DNA of 64,000 bases from Cyclobacterium xiamenense (GCF_009467825.1 NZ_WIOK01000023.1:27763-91762), one strand, 5' to 3'. Numbered from the stretch's first letter, positions 17,999 through 27,713 are shown. Numbers and translations are program-made. Notes: a model not told the origin generated them from the letters alone.

Positions 17999-19252
17999 TT
18001 AGTAGGAAGTGACGGTTTCCCGGCCTTTTGGTGGTTTCCTTGTCTGTTTTTTCTTTTTCATCTTATTGATCCAGATAAGGGTGCCGGTGACAGGCAGGCT
18101 GGTCGCTATCAGGCAGGAAATAAAATACAGCAACTTGCTAAAGGACCCGTACACGTCCCCCACATGCAGGGCTTTGATGGACCGGGAAATACGTTGGTTG
18201 AAGGGTTGATCGCGAAACAACGCCACTTGCTTTACTGCTTTGGTGCCGGCATCCACTACCACCTGGTCCGAAGCGGCGGGCGCAAAAAAGCCTGCCCTCT
18301 TTTTGCTAATGCGTACGTCTGTTGCCCCTTTCTGAGGCAGATCAATGCTGTAGCTTCCTTTGTAGCCCAACGCCAGGTCGGCCACTTCCACGTATTCTTC
18401 CATAGGAAACAAGGCCATTGCTCCACTTTCTTTCGGTGCGGCATTGGTCGTTGCAGCACTTTTTTCCGGTTTGGCTTCCCTGCGCTCCTGATAGGTTCCG
18501 AGGGTTTTTTGCAAGCCTTCCCGGTACCAGGGGAAGGACCAGAAAGGCCCGGTGACCCCCATGAGGAAAAGAACGATTGCGGAATAAAAAGCCAGGGTAT
18601 TGTGTAAGTCGTGGTTGATCCGTTTCCAATTGCTGTCGAATTTGATTTTCAACCCTTTCCGCCAATAGCGGGCTTTTCTGGGCACCCAGATGATCAGACC
18701 GGTCAGGACTCCTATGGTAAACAAAATAGTGGCACTTCCCGTGATGTAACTTCCCAGCTTGCGGTTTTCCAACCCACCGATCAATGGCTCTTCTATTTTG
18801 TCCAGGAGCAGCCAGCGATGCAGGCTAAAGAGGTTCCCCATTACCTCCGCGGCAGGGTTGGGTTCTTTGCTATTGCCCAGGTAGGCAGCGGTATACGGAT
18901 TGAAAAAATAGGTCGTCCCAAAACGGCTAAGGTCCCCCTCGGCCCTGGCGGTCACCTGCAAGCTGCGGTTGGCCTCGTAGGGAATTTTTAGTCCGGTAAT
19001 ATCTCCTTCGATATATTTCTGTCCATTCTCAAGAATGGTTTCCACCGCTAACCTGGTTTGCCCGGGAGGCACCTCTACCCGGTAAAGATGGGAGGCAGCC
19101 CACTCCCTAATTTCGGTATTGTAGACATACAAGGTTCCGGTTAGACATACGATCAGCAACACAATGCCGCTAATCAGTCCAGCCCAGAGATGAATGTCGT
19201 TAACAAATTTTCGGATTGTAATCCAGGACAGGTTGGTGCCAGGTGTATTCAT
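17999..19252 (-). CDS. PepSY-associated inner-membrane protein, probable iron-uptake reductase
   Basis: About 417 residues from the ATG at 19252 (MNTPGTNLSWITIRKFVNDIHLW). Four membrane segments can be placed: LISGIVLLIVCLTGTLYVYN near the start, ITGSATILFTIGVLTGLIIWV around residue 175, LAFYSAIVLFLMGVTGPFWSF near 225, and LLYFISCLIATSLPVTGTLIWI near the end. Histidines in NDIHLWAG, LFSLHRWLL, NHDLHNTLAFYS and IKALHVGDVYG are the kind that hold haem in this family. PepSY_TM proteins are thought to reduce or release iron from siderophores at the inner membrane; that role is inferred. Support comes from an iron-box-like palindrome over its upstream promoter. A 36-base longer start at 19288 is possible. 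Confidence 0.85.
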   Translation of the reverse strand: MNTPGTNLSWITIRKFVNDIHLWAGLISGIVLLIVCLTGTLYVYNTEIREWAASHLYRVEVPPGQTRLAVETILENGQKYIEGDITGLKIPYEANRSLQVTARAEGDLSRFGTTYFFNPYTAAYLGNSKEPNPAAEVMGNLFSLHRWLLLDKIEEPLIGGLENRKLGSYITGSATILFTIGVLTGLIIWVPRKARYWRKGLKIKFDSNWKRINHDLHNTLAFYSAIVLFLMGVTGPFWSFPWYREGLQKTLGTYQERREAKPEKSAATTNAAPKESGAMALFPMEEYVEVADLALGYKGSYSIDLPQKGATDVRISKKRAGFFAPAASDQVVVDAGTKAVKQVALFRDQPFNQRISRSIKALHVGDVYGSFSKLLYFISCLIATSLPVTGTLIWINKMKKKKQTRKPPKGRETVTSY

Positions 19253-19468
19253 GGGAAAAGCATTTGCTAGTATTTTTAGCGGAAACAAGTCAGTACGGAT
19301 GTCCCCGCCTTGTTTGAAACCGGATCAAATGGGTATTTATTCTCACTGCCTTCGTTCGGGGTAATGCTACTAGCGGAGCATCCCGCAGCAGTGTCTGTCA
19401 GCCAAGCAACAAACCAGCCCTGCGAAAGCGCTGTGCAAACCTCCGACAAAGGACGGCGTCTTTCCGAC

Positions 19469-19503
19469 CAAATATATACAATTATTATTTAGATTTAATC
19501 TAA
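19469..19503 (-). promoter_or_regulatory. Iron-box-like operator overlapping the promoter of the PepSY gene
   Basis: The palindrome TTAGATTTAATCTAA (19489..19503) is a perfect 7-1-7 inverted repeat. Twelve bases closer to the gene, TATATTTG (19469..19476, minus strand) exactly matches the Bacteroidota -7 consensus TAnnTTTG, so the palindrome sits over the -33 region, where a Fur/DtxR-type repressor would block RNA polymerase. A close relative (12 of 15 bases) lies in the same position before the Fe(III) ABC transporter at 42194..42216. The promoter leaves a leader of about 200 bases before the PepSY start; no initiated ORF is seen in it. Confidence 0.6.
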
Positions 19504-19609
19504 TAAAGCCTGAATTTTTTGTCTCCGGGTAGCATTGCTTTTTTCGGGTAGTGGAGGGCGCCTTAGCCCCGTCGAAAATTGAGGAATAGAAGGACCAAAC
19601 TATCCATGG

Positions 19610-19852
19610 CTATGCCATTAGTTTTAGTGGAACCCATTCGTCTGGGAGTAAGCGAGTCACTCGTAGTGCCTCCTCATCCAGGTCTTTGTCCCCTTCGTTT
19701 GGGATAAAGGGATGTATGATTTGTCCATCTTTGGTACTGGTCACCACCACGCCAAGCGTCCCCGATTCTCCCATAGCGAATGCGGTCGAGGGGTACCTGC
19801 GATTAGTGGCCAAAAAAATGGTAGAATTGTGCGTCGCCTCCCAACAAAACAA
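19610..19852 (-). pseudogene. TonB C-terminal domain remnant
   Basis: The frame ending at 19610 reads FLATNRRYPSTAFAMGESG, then TLGVVVTSTKDGQI and LDEEALRVTRLLPDEWVP. This follows the TonB C-terminal pattern: NxxYP, A..G..GT..V.....DG.I, then LDEEALRV...P.W.P. A normal TonB needs an N-terminal membrane anchor and a proline-rich linker; here the frame begins only about 20 residues before the domain, with no ATG (a TTG at 19852 is the first possible start), and a stop lies just upstream. It is most likely the leftover 3' end of an energy-transducer gene for outer-membrane uptake. It lies upstream of the PepSY promoter on the same strand. Confidence 0.55.
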
Positions 19853-19909
19853 GCCTGGCTCCGGTGTTCACCTGGACCAAATTCTTCCATTTTTGGGTTT
19901 TATTAAAAA

Positions 19910-19945
19910 AAAAGGCAGTTTCAAAAAACTGCCTTTTATTGTATT
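19910..19945. terminator. Bidirectional intrinsic terminator after gltD
   Basis: AAAAGGCAGTTT (19910..19921), a loop of CAAA and AAACTGCCTTTT (19926..19937) form a perfect 12-bp stem with T-runs on both strands. It lies 23 bases past the gltD stop codon, so it should end the gltBD transcript. Confidence 0.85.
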
Positions 19946-19967
19946 TTATTCAATCAACTCCTCAAGT

Positions 19968-21443
19968 TTAGGCCTCCGCCTCGCTTTGCTCGTAGGAGTA
20001 GAAGGACTGATCCCTTCGGGCCAGGGAAGATTTTCCACCGCTTAGGAATTTATCCACCTCTACGGCACATTCCCTACCCTCGGCAATGGCCCATACCACC
20101 AGGGATTGACCCCGACGCATGTCCCCGGCAAGAAAAACCTTAGGGACAGAACTTTGGTAATTTTTGGATTTGGGCAGCCCGTTTTCCATCAATTCCACGT
20201 CAAAAGCTTCCAGAAGCCCAGATTTGGGCCCCAGGTAGCCGATCGCTAGCAATGCGAGGTCGCAAGGAAGCGTCTTTTCAGTACCTTCGATTTCGTAAAA
20301 CTGCATTCTTCCGTTTTCTTCCTTCCACTCGATTTCCACTACGGTAAGACCTGTAACATTTCCATCGGCATCTTTGGTAAACTCTTTGGTAAGTACCGAC
20401 CATACGCGCTCCGCTCCTTCTTCGTGGGAACTGGAGGTTCTCAGCGTCATGGGCCATTCTGGCCATGGATTGAGGGTGGTCCTGCCCTGTGGAGGCTTGG
20501 GAAGCAGTTCCAGTTGCGTTACGGAAGCTGCTCCGTGGCGGTTAGACGTACCGATGCAGTCACTCCCCGTATCGCCGCCACCAATTACAATCACGTGCTT
20601 GCCTTTTGCATGGATCGGATTTTCATCCAACTCTCCGGCGATTACCTGATTTTGCCGTCCCAGAAAATCCATCGCGAAGTGTACGCCCTGGGCATCCCGG
20701 TTGTTGATTTTCAAATCCCGGGGGTGCTGTGCTCCAGTGGACAAAACAACGGCATCGTAATTTTGAAGTATGTTTTCGGCTTTGATATTGAACCCAACCT
20801 CGGTGTCCTTGCTGAATATGACACCCTCTTCGTTCATCACGTTTACCCTGCGCTCAATCACCCATTTCTCCAATTTGAAGTCAGGGATGCCATACCGAAG
20901 CAGGCCACCTACTTCCTTGTCTTTTTCAAATACGGTGACTTCGTGCCCCGCCTGATTTAACTGGTCTGCCGCGGCAAGACCCGCAGGGCCGGAACCAATG
21001 ACTGCTACCTTTTTACCAGTCCGATGGGCTGGGATTTTTGGCTTGACCAAATCAAGTTCGTAAGCTTTTTCTGCAATGCTCTTTTCTATCAACTCGATCG
21101 CCACCGGGTCTTTGTTGATGCCCAGTACACAACTGGCCTCACATGGCGCAGGGCATATCCTACCGGTAAACTCCGGGAAGTTGTTGGTGCCGCGAAGGAT
21201 GTTGTAGGCCAATTCCCATTCCTTGTGGTAAACCGCATCGTTAAAATCCGGAATGACATTGCCCAGGGGGCAGCCGTTGTGGCAAAAGGGGATGCCGCAA
21301 TCCATGCATCGGGCTGCCTGCTGATTCAATACCTTGGGGTCCAAGGGCTTGTATATTTCTTTGTAATCGTTTTTCCTATTTTCAGGCGACCGTGAGCTTT
21401 GTAGCTGTCGTTTGTATTTTAAGAAACCTTCCTTATCCGCCAT
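19968..21443 (-). CDS. gltD: Glutamate synthase (NADPH) small subunit
   Basis: 491 residues, standard length. It passes electrons from NADPH through FAD and iron-sulfur clusters to the large subunit. The N-terminal cysteine sets CMDCGIPFCHNGCPLGNVIPDF and CPAPCEASCVLGI bind two [4Fe-4S] clusters. VAVIGSGPAGLAAADQLNQAG is the FAD-binding motif and VIVIGGGDTGSDCIGTSNRHG the NADPH-binding one. VFLAGDMRRGQSLVVWAIAEGR near the C-terminus closes the FAD site. It starts one base after the gltB stop codon, so the subunits are translated together. Confidence 0.97.
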   Translation of the reverse strand: MADKEGFLKYKRQLQSSRSPENRKNDYKEIYKPLDPKVLNQQAARCMDCGIPFCHNGCPLGNVIPDFNDAVYHKEWELAYNILRGTNNFPEFTGRICPAPCEASCVLGINKDPVAIELIEKSIAEKAYELDLVKPKIPAHRTGKKVAVIGSGPAGLAAADQLNQAGHEVTVFEKDKEVGGLLRYGIPDFKLEKWVIERRVNVMNEEGVIFSKDTEVGFNIKAENILQNYDAVVLSTGAQHPRDLKINNRDAQGVHFAMDFLGRQNQVIAGELDENPIHAKGKHVIVIGGGDTGSDCIGTSNRHGAASVTQLELLPKPPQGRTTLNPWPEWPMTLRTSSSHEEGAERVWSVLTKEFTKDADGNVTGLTVVEIEWKEENGRMQFYEIEGTEKTLPCDLALLAIGYLGPKSGLLEAFDVELMENGLPKSKNYQSSVPKVFLAGDMRRGQSLVVWAIAEGRECAVEVDKFLSGGKSSLARRDQSFYSYEQSEAEA

Positions 21444-21444
21444 A

Positions 21445-24400
21445 TTACACTAATGTTTTTGAATTTTCCAACGCTCTTTTTCTCAGTACTTCTTTGTAGT
21501 CTCTTGGGATAACTTTGATGAAGCGCGCTTTGTTTGCTTCCCAATCTTCCAGAATTGCGTTGCCGATATTGCTGGAAGTGTATTCCAAATGTTCTTGCAG
21601 TGAAGCTTTGATGGTAGCGTAATCGTCTTCGTTCAGTGGGTCGATGTCTACCATTTCTTTGTTGATATTGCCTATATTTTCTTTGAAAATGTACGCAATA
21701 CCCCCACTCATACCGGCAGCGAAGTTACGGCCGATTTCGCCAAGAATCACTGCCAGGCCACCGGTCATGTATTCGCAGCCATGATCCCCGATTCCTTCAA
21801 CGACTGCTTCTACTCCCGAGTTCCGCACGCAAAACCGCTCTCCGGCTTTTCCTTTGATAAAAGCCTTGCCCGAAGTGGCGCCGTAGAAAGCCACGTTGCC
21901 GATAATGATATTATCTTCGGCTACGAAATTGGCATTTCGGCTTGGGAAAACAACCAGCTTTCCACCAGAGAGCCCTTTTCCAAAATAGTCATTGGCCTCT
22001 CCTTCCAATTCAAAGGTGATGCCTTTGGCCAGGAAACCACCGAAGGTCTGTCCGGCCGATCCCTTGAATTTAAAGTGGATGGTATTGTCCGGTAGTCCGG
22101 GGCTGCCAAAAAACTTGGAAACCTCGTTGGATAGCATGGCACCTACCGTTCTGTCTACGTTTTTAATCTCAAAACTTCCCCGTACCGGATTTGCTTGTTC
22201 GAGCGCCGGGGTGGCCGCCTGGATTAGCTTTCTGTCGAGTACTTTTTTCAGTCGGAAATCCTGATCGATTTGCTTGTAAATACCCACGTGGTCCGGAACT
22301 TCCACTTTGTGGAAAATCGGGCTCAAGTCCAATTTATCCCATTTCCAATGGTTCATCTGCCCATTGGCTGCCTTAAGCACATCGCTTTGACCGATCATTT
22401 CGTTCACCGTACGGAATCCCAAAGAGGCCATGATTTCCCGAAGGTCTTCGGCCAGGAAACGGAAGTAGTTTACCACGTGATCCGGATCGCCTGTAAAGAG
22501 CTTTCGGAGTTCGGGGTTTTGGGTAGCGATGCCTACGGGACAGGTATTGAGGTGGCATTTTCGCATCATGATGCAGCCTTCCACCACCAGGGCTCCGGTA
22601 GAGATACCCCATTCCTCGGCACCAAGCAGCGCGGCGATGGCGAGGTCCCGGCCCGTGCGCAATTGCCCGTCGGTTTGCAGGGTTACCCGGCTTCGCAGGT
22701 TGTTTTTCACCAGGGTTTGGTGGGCTTCAGAAAGACCCAGTTCCCAGGGTAATCCGGCATGCCGGATGGAGCTCAAGGGAGAGGCTCCCGTACCACCATC
22801 CGCTCCGGAAATCAAGATTACATCCGATTGGGCCTTGGCTACCCCTGCTGCCACGGTACCAACACCGGCCTGAGAGACCAGTTTTACGTTGATCCGGGCT
22901 TTCCGGTTTGCATTCTTGAGGTCGTAAATAAGCTGCGCCAAATCCTCAATCGAATAGATGTCGTGGTGTGGCGGCGGTGAAATCAATCCCACGCCCGGCG
23001 TTGAGTGCCGTACCCGACCGATCCAGTCGTCCACCTTATGCCCGGGTAGCTGTCCACCCTCTCCAGGCTTGGCTCCCTGGGCCATTTTGATTTGTAACTC
23101 GTCGGCATTGGCCAGGTAATTACTTGTAACGCCAAACCTTCCCGAGGCCACCTGCTTGATCGCAGAGCGTTCCCAGTCTCCATTGGGCTTTTTCTCAAAG
23201 CGGATTTCGTCTTCTCCACCTTCCCCGCTATTGCTTTTCGCACCGATTCGGTTCATGGCAATGGCCAAGGTACTGTGGGCCTCGTGAGAAATGGACCCAA
23301 ACGACATAGCACCGGTGGCGAAGCGTTTCATAATCTTTTCTACCGGTTCCACTTCCTCTACAGGAATGGAAATACGTTTTTTAAACTCCAGTAGTCCCCG
23401 CAAGGTCAATGCATCCTTGGTTTGGTCGTTTATCTTTTTCGCAAATTTTTTGTACAATCCGTAATCCCCCAGCCGGGTCGATTTTTGCAATAAATGGATG
23501 GTTTCGGGGTTAAACAAATGCTTTTCTCCCCGCCGCTTCCATTGGTAAATTCCACCTGCTTCCAACAAGGGACTTTCGGTTTCGTAGGCGGCATGGTGGC
23601 GGACCAATACTTCGTCTGCCAATTCATCGAAGGACACTCCGCTGATTCTACTTACAGTACCTTTAAAGCACCTTTCGATGACTTCCGGGCCCAAACCGAT
23701 CGCTTCAAAAATCTGTGCACTTTGGTAGGATTGCAGTGTACTGATTCCCATTTTGGAGAGTACTTTCAGTAAGCCTTTTCCAATCGCTTCTTTGTAGTTT
23801 TCAAACAGCTTTTTCTGCGGTATCTTTTTGGAAAGCATCTCGTTCTCGTTGAGGTAGAGAAGCGTTTCCAAGGCCAGGTAGGGATTTATGGCACTGGCAC
23901 CGTACCCGATTACCGTGGCAAAATGGTGGGTTTCACGGATATCTCCGGCTTCCACCACGATTCCCGCTTTGGTTCGGATTTTCTGATTCACCAGGTGGTG
24001 ATGCACGGCCCCAACGGCCAGGAGTGACGGAATGGGGGCCGTTTCCTGTTTGCAGTCTCTATCCGAAATGATCAGTATATTTTTACCTGCCTTGATCGCG
24101 TCCTCTGCGTCTTGGCAGAGGCGGTTCAGTGCCTCCAGGAGGCGACCGGGTTGGTGGTCGGCTGTAAAGTGTGCATGCAAGGTGGCAGACCGATACCCTC
24201 TGTCTTCCAGGTTTCTCAATTTTTCCAGATCCTCGTTCAGCAACACGGGCTGGGATATGTGGATTTGCCGGGTATGTTGCGGACTTTCTTCCAGGATGTT
24301 GTGGCTTTCACCGATTCGGGTGAAAAGTGACATCACCAACCGCTCCCGGATGGGGTCGATGGGTGGATTACTTACCTGGGCAAAAAGCTGCTTGAAGTAA

Positions 24401-25938
24401 TTGGAGATATGCTGACTTTGTTTGGACAGTACGGCAAGTGGCGTGTCGGCACCCATGGATCCAATCGGCTCATAGGCGGTATCACCCATGGGAGCGAGCA
24501 GGACTTTCAGATCTTCCTGACTGTAGCCAAAAATGGTCTGCCGCTTGCGAATGTTTTCGGTGCTGTAGGGTAGGGAAAGCTCCTTCGGTGAAGGAATCAA
24601 TCGCAACTTCAGCCGTTCTTTTCGAATCCAGGCGTCGTACGGTTTTCGATTACACACCTCAGCTTTGACTTCCTCATCGAAGGCTACCTTTCCTTTTGCC
24701 AGATCGGCTAGCAGCATTCGGCCGGGGCTAATTCGGCCTTTTTCCAAAATGGTGGCATCCCGAATAGGCAAGGCTCCTGCTTCCGAGGAAAGGATAAGCC
24801 GATCGTCAGAGGTAACGAAATAGCGGAGTGGGCGAAGCCCGTTACGGTCTAGTGTCGCACCCAGGGATTTACCATCCGTAAACAATAAGGCCGCAGGGCC
24901 GTCCCAGGGTTCGACCAGGGACGCATGGAATTTATAGAAGGCTTTCTTCTTCTTGTCCATGGTTTTGTTGTCTTGCCAGGCTTCCGGCACCAGCATCATC
25001 ATGACGTGAGGGAGGCTTCTTCCACTAAGGGTCAATAGCTCCACCATGGCGTCCAGATTGGCAGAATCCGAATGCTTGGCATTGGTGATCGGCATGAGCA
25101 TCTGAAGTTCCTCGTCCGTGAAAAGCGCCGTTTTCATCAGCGTTTCTTTGGAGCGCATTTTATTTAGATTGCCCCGGATGGTGTTTATTTCCCCATTATG
25201 GGATAGGAAACGGAAGGGTTGCGCCAATCGCCAATTTGGGAAGGTGTTCGTCGAAAAACGAGAATGCACGAGTGCGATTGCGGAGGTAAGCTTGTTGTTT
25301 TGCAGGTCTTTGTAGAAGGTTAGCACCTGATCCGTTCGCAGCTGTCCTTTGTAGATGACGGTTTGGCTGCTGAAGCTTGCAAAGTAAAACGCATCGTTGA
25401 CACCGGGGATGGTTGCATTGATGACGCGGGTGGCATAGTTTCTCAGCACGTACAACTTACGCTCCAGGTCGATGCCCGAAAGCCCGTCCTGATGCCGCAC
25501 AAATACTTGCTCAATAATGGGCATTACTTCCAATGCACCGGATCCGGGTACTGTTTCATCGGTAGGTACGGACCTGTAGCCGAGCAAATCGAATCCAAGC
25601 TCCTGAATTAGTGTGTTTAAATGTGTTTTGCTTTTTCTGTATAGTTGCTTGTTTCTGGGGAAAAAGACCATGCCAACGCCATAGCTTCCTTCTTCCGGTA
25701 ACCCAAAACCAAGCCTTAGCGTCACCTCTTTCAAGAACGTATGGGGAAGTTGGATGAGGATACCGGCACCGTCCCCGGTTTTGGGATCACTTCCTCTTCC
25801 ACCTCTATGCTCCATATTGCTAAGCATTAGCAAAGCATCACTTATCGTTTCGTGGCTTTTTTGGCCTTTCACATTCACAACAGCCCCAATTCCGCAGGCA
25901 TCATGCTCAAACTGTGAACGATATAATCCTTGATTCAT
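21445..25938 (-). CDS. gltB: Glutamate synthase (NADPH) large subunit
   Basis: 1497 residues. Makes glutamate from glutamine and 2-oxoglutarate, the main assimilation step after glutamine synthetase. The N-terminal class II glutaminase domain has Cys15 in FEHDACGIGAV as nucleophile, after a 14-residue propeptide; the central and FMN-binding domains follow, with FGSISHEAHSTLAIAMNR and SGADGGTGASPLSSI lining the FMN/2-oxoglutarate site. The [3Fe-4S] cysteines are in CIMMRKCHLNTCPVGIATQ. The C-terminal beta-helix has the repeated GG pattern (GKGLSGGKLVVFPS, YMTGGLAVILGEIG). All residues needed for activity appear present. It is the first gene of the gltBD operon. Confidence 0.97.
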   Translation of the reverse strand: MNQGLYRSQFEHDACGIGAVVNVKGQKSHETISDALLMLSNMEHRGGRGSDPKTGDGAGILIQLPHTFLKEVTLRLGFGLPEEGSYGVGMVFFPRNKQLYRKSKTHLNTLIQELGFDLLGYRSVPTDETVPGSGALEVMPIIEQVFVRHQDGLSGIDLERKLYVLRNYATRVINATIPGVNDAFYFASFSSQTVIYKGQLRTDQVLTFYKDLQNNKLTSAIALVHSRFSTNTFPNWRLAQPFRFLSHNGEINTIRGNLNKMRSKETLMKTALFTDEELQMLMPITNAKHSDSANLDAMVELLTLSGRSLPHVMMMLVPEAWQDNKTMDKKKKAFYKFHASLVEPWDGPAALLFTDGKSLGATLDRNGLRPLRYFVTSDDRLILSSEAGALPIRDATILEKGRISPGRMLLADLAKGKVAFDEEVKAEVCNRKPYDAWIRKERLKLRLIPSPKELSLPYSTENIRKRQTIFGYSQEDLKVLLAPMGDTAYEPIGSMGADTPLAVLSKQSQHISNYFKQLFAQVSNPPIDPIRERLVMSLFTRIGESHNILEESPQHTRQIHISQPVLLNEDLEKLRNLEDRGYRSATLHAHFTADHQPGRLLEALNRLCQDAEDAIKAGKNILIISDRDCKQETAPIPSLLAVGAVHHHLVNQKIRTKAGIVVEAGDIRETHHFATVIGYGASAINPYLALETLLYLNENEMLSKKIPQKKLFENYKEAIGKGLLKVLSKMGISTLQSYQSAQIFEAIGLGPEVIERCFKGTVSRISGVSFDELADEVLVRHHAAYETESPLLEAGGIYQWKRRGEKHLFNPETIHLLQKSTRLGDYGLYKKFAKKINDQTKDALTLRGLLEFKKRISIPVEEVEPVEKIMKRFATGAMSFGSISHEAHSTLAIAMNRIGAKSNSGEGGEDEIRFEKKPNGDWERSAIKQVASGRFGVTSNYLANADELQIKMAQGAKPGEGGQLPGHKVDDWIGRVRHSTPGVGLISPPPHHDIYSIEDLAQLIYDLKNANRKARINVKLVSQAGVGTVAAGVAKAQSDVILISGADGGTGASPLSSIRHAGLPWELGLSEAHQTLVKNNLRSRVTLQTDGQLRTGRDLAIAALLGAEEWGISTGALVVEGCIMMRKCHLNTCPVGIATQNPELRKLFTGDPDHVVNYFRFLAEDLREIMASLGFRTVNEMIGQSDVLKAANGQMNHWKWDKLDLSPIFHKVEVPDHVGIYKQIDQDFRLKKVLDRKLIQAATPALEQANPVRGSFEIKNVDRTVGAMLSNEVSKFFGSPGLPDNTIHFKFKGSAGQTFGGFLAKGITFELEGEANDYFGKGLSGGKLVVFPSRNANFVAEDNIIIGNVAFYGATSGKAFIKGKAGERFCVRNSGVEAVVEGIGDHGCEYMTGGLAVILGEIGRNFAAGMSGGIAYIFKENIGNINKEMVDIDPLNEDDYATIKASLQEHLEYTSSNIGNAILEDWEANKARFIKVIPRDYKEVLRKRALENSKTLV

Positions 25939-26306
25939 TCTGGTATATTTATTTGTAATAGGTATTCCAATCGGTTTGAAAAATTCACAATAAATTTTTC
26001 AAATTTTAAATTCTAGACAATAAAGGTAAAACAAAAATGAAAGAAATGTTCAGAACCAAATAAAAAATTATCATTAACAGAATAAGAGATTACCCTTAAA
26101 TCCGAACCTGTTTGAGCTTATTTTACGTTTGTTTTGAATTTTCTGGTTCGATTTTTAACCACTTTTTAGGAAGTCTTCGGGCTGAAGTGCTCATTCAAGC
26201 TCGCTTTTCGTAATTTTAAAACTACAAAAAAAAAATCAGAAAAATAAACCGGTCCCTACAAAAATTAAACTGAATCTTTTAATAGTCCGGTAGATCGGTA
26301 ATGGGC
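25939..26306. other. A/T-rich intergenic region before gltB
   Basis: About 370 bases, much poorer in G+C than the surroundings, with poly-A/T stretches such as ten As near 26226. It must carry the gltBD promoter and leader. TACCTTTA on the minus strand near 26025 resembles the -7 box with one mismatch, but I see no good -33 partner. No ORF, tRNA or clear hairpin is visible. The gldE gene ends at its right edge; there is no room for the gldD gene that often follows gldE. Confidence 0.4.
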
Positions 26307-27656
26307 TCAGTCGGAATGGTCCGGAATGTTTTTGTCTATCGGGGCATCTAATACCACTTTTACTTTTTTTATTTTCCGGGTGTCTACGGCAATGATGGTA
26401 AACTCAAAGTTTTCAAACCTGATTTTAGTCCCGTTTTTTGGCAAATTGGAATTTAGTTCCAGTAATAACCCCCCCAAGGATTCGCTTTCCCCCTTCACCT
26501 CGTCGAATAGTTGAATGTCCAAATCCAGCTTTTTGCAAAAATCGTTCAACGATATCTTTCCTTCAAAGATATACGTTCGCTCGTCGATTTTTCGAAACAG
26601 GTGTTCTTCCACATCATCGAATTCGTCGTTGATGTCTCCGATGATCTCTTCGATCAGGTCTTCCAAGGTCACCAGACCCGAGGTTCCGCCGTATTCGTCC
26701 ACGACGATCGCCATGTGTACCCGTCTGTTTTTAAAATTCTTTAACAGGTCTGCCAGTTTTTTATTTTCAGGAATAAAATAGCCTTTTCGAATCAGATCCT
26801 GCCAACGAAAATGTTCATCTTTATCGATGTGGTCGAGCAGGTCTTTGATGTAAAGGATACCTTTGATTTGATCGATGGTGTCTTCGTAAACGGGTATTCG
26901 CGAATAGCCGCTTTTATTGATCTTATCCATCAACTCATGAAAGTCCATATCGACATCTACTGCTGTAAGGTCCATGCGCGAACGCATCACTTGTTTGACA
27001 GACAAGGTGCCGAAATTTACAATCCCCTTTAAAATATCCCGTTCGTTATTGCTGGTATCCACCGAGGTGATTTCCAGCGCCTGGTGCAATTCATCCACGG
27101 ATAGGGAATAGCCTTTTCGCTCGATGCGTTTTTCAATGACGTTACTCATGGCCATCAGCGCATAAGACAGGGGGCTGAGCAGCAGGGAAAAAAAATACAG
27201 AAAAGTGGACGTCAGCCGCGAAAAGGCCACCCTGGCGGCATTGGCATAGACCTTGGGAACGATCTCTCCAATAAATACAATGGCGAAGGTCACGCCTACC
27301 GTTTGAAAAAGGATGATGACAATGCCAGTGGTATCCGTTCCGAATACCGTCCAAGTAAAAAAAGTAGTCAGCGTGACGATGCTGATATTGATCAGGTTGT
27401 TAAGGATTAAAATGGTGCTCAACAATTTCTGGGGATTTTCTATGAGCGCAATCACTTTTTCCGAACGGGAATCCGGAGTTTCCCGGATAGACGCAATATC
27501 CTCGTGATTCAACGAAAAAAAAGCTACCTCTGAGCCAGAGACCAATGCGGATATAACCAACAAGACGATGAATAGAATCGCATTGGATACCACGTAAACC
27601 GGTGAAACAGCCAGAACATCTGCCAGCAGCAGCAAACTCGGGTAGGGGTCGTCCAT
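26307..27656 (-). CDS. gldE: Gliding-motility-associated CNNM/CorC-type membrane protein GldE
   Basis: 449 residues. Residues 1-about 200 form the CNNM (DUF21) membrane domain: AILFIVLLVISALVSGSEVAFFSL, LLSTILILNNLINISIVTL and IVIILFQTVGVTFAIVFIGEIVPK. Two CBS domains follow (VKQVMRSRMDLTAVDVDMDF; MAIVVDEYGGTSGLVTLEDLIEEIIGDI), then a CorC/HlyC C-terminal domain (YIFEGKISLNDFCKKLDLDI). CorC-type proteins are linked to Mg2+ or other cation efflux; in Flavobacterium GldE supports gliding, probably with the lipoprotein GldD. The mutY-ssb-gldE order is conserved in Bacteroidota and decides the gldE call. No gldD is present downstream. Confidence 0.88.
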   Translation of the reverse strand: MDDPYPSLLLLADVLAVSPVYVVSNAILFIVLLVISALVSGSEVAFFSLNHEDIASIRETPDSRSEKVIALIENPQKLLSTILILNNLINISIVTLTTFFTWTVFGTDTTGIVIILFQTVGVTFAIVFIGEIVPKVYANAARVAFSRLTSTFLYFFSLLLSPLSYALMAMSNVIEKRIERKGYSLSVDELHQALEITSVDTSNNERDILKGIVNFGTLSVKQVMRSRMDLTAVDVDMDFHELMDKINKSGYSRIPVYEDTIDQIKGILYIKDLLDHIDKDEHFRWQDLIRKGYFIPENKKLADLLKNFKNRRVHMAIVVDEYGGTSGLVTLEDLIEEIIGDINDEFDDVEEHLFRKIDERTYIFEGKISLNDFCKKLDLDIQLFDEVKGESESLGGLLLELNSNLPKNGTKIRFENFEFTIIAVDTRKIKKVKVVLDAPIDKNIPDHSD

Positions 27657-27713
27657 TAATGTATGAAAATTAATTTTTGCAAAACTACAGAATTTTAACG
27701 GAACCCGGTTGGC

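Noticed and set aside
19370..19468. Cysteine-rich frame (VCCLADRHCC) in the leader of the PepSY gene, which might be a small regulatory peptide
   Set aside because: No ATG, GTG or TTG lies between the promoter and the frame, so it could not be translated as drawn.
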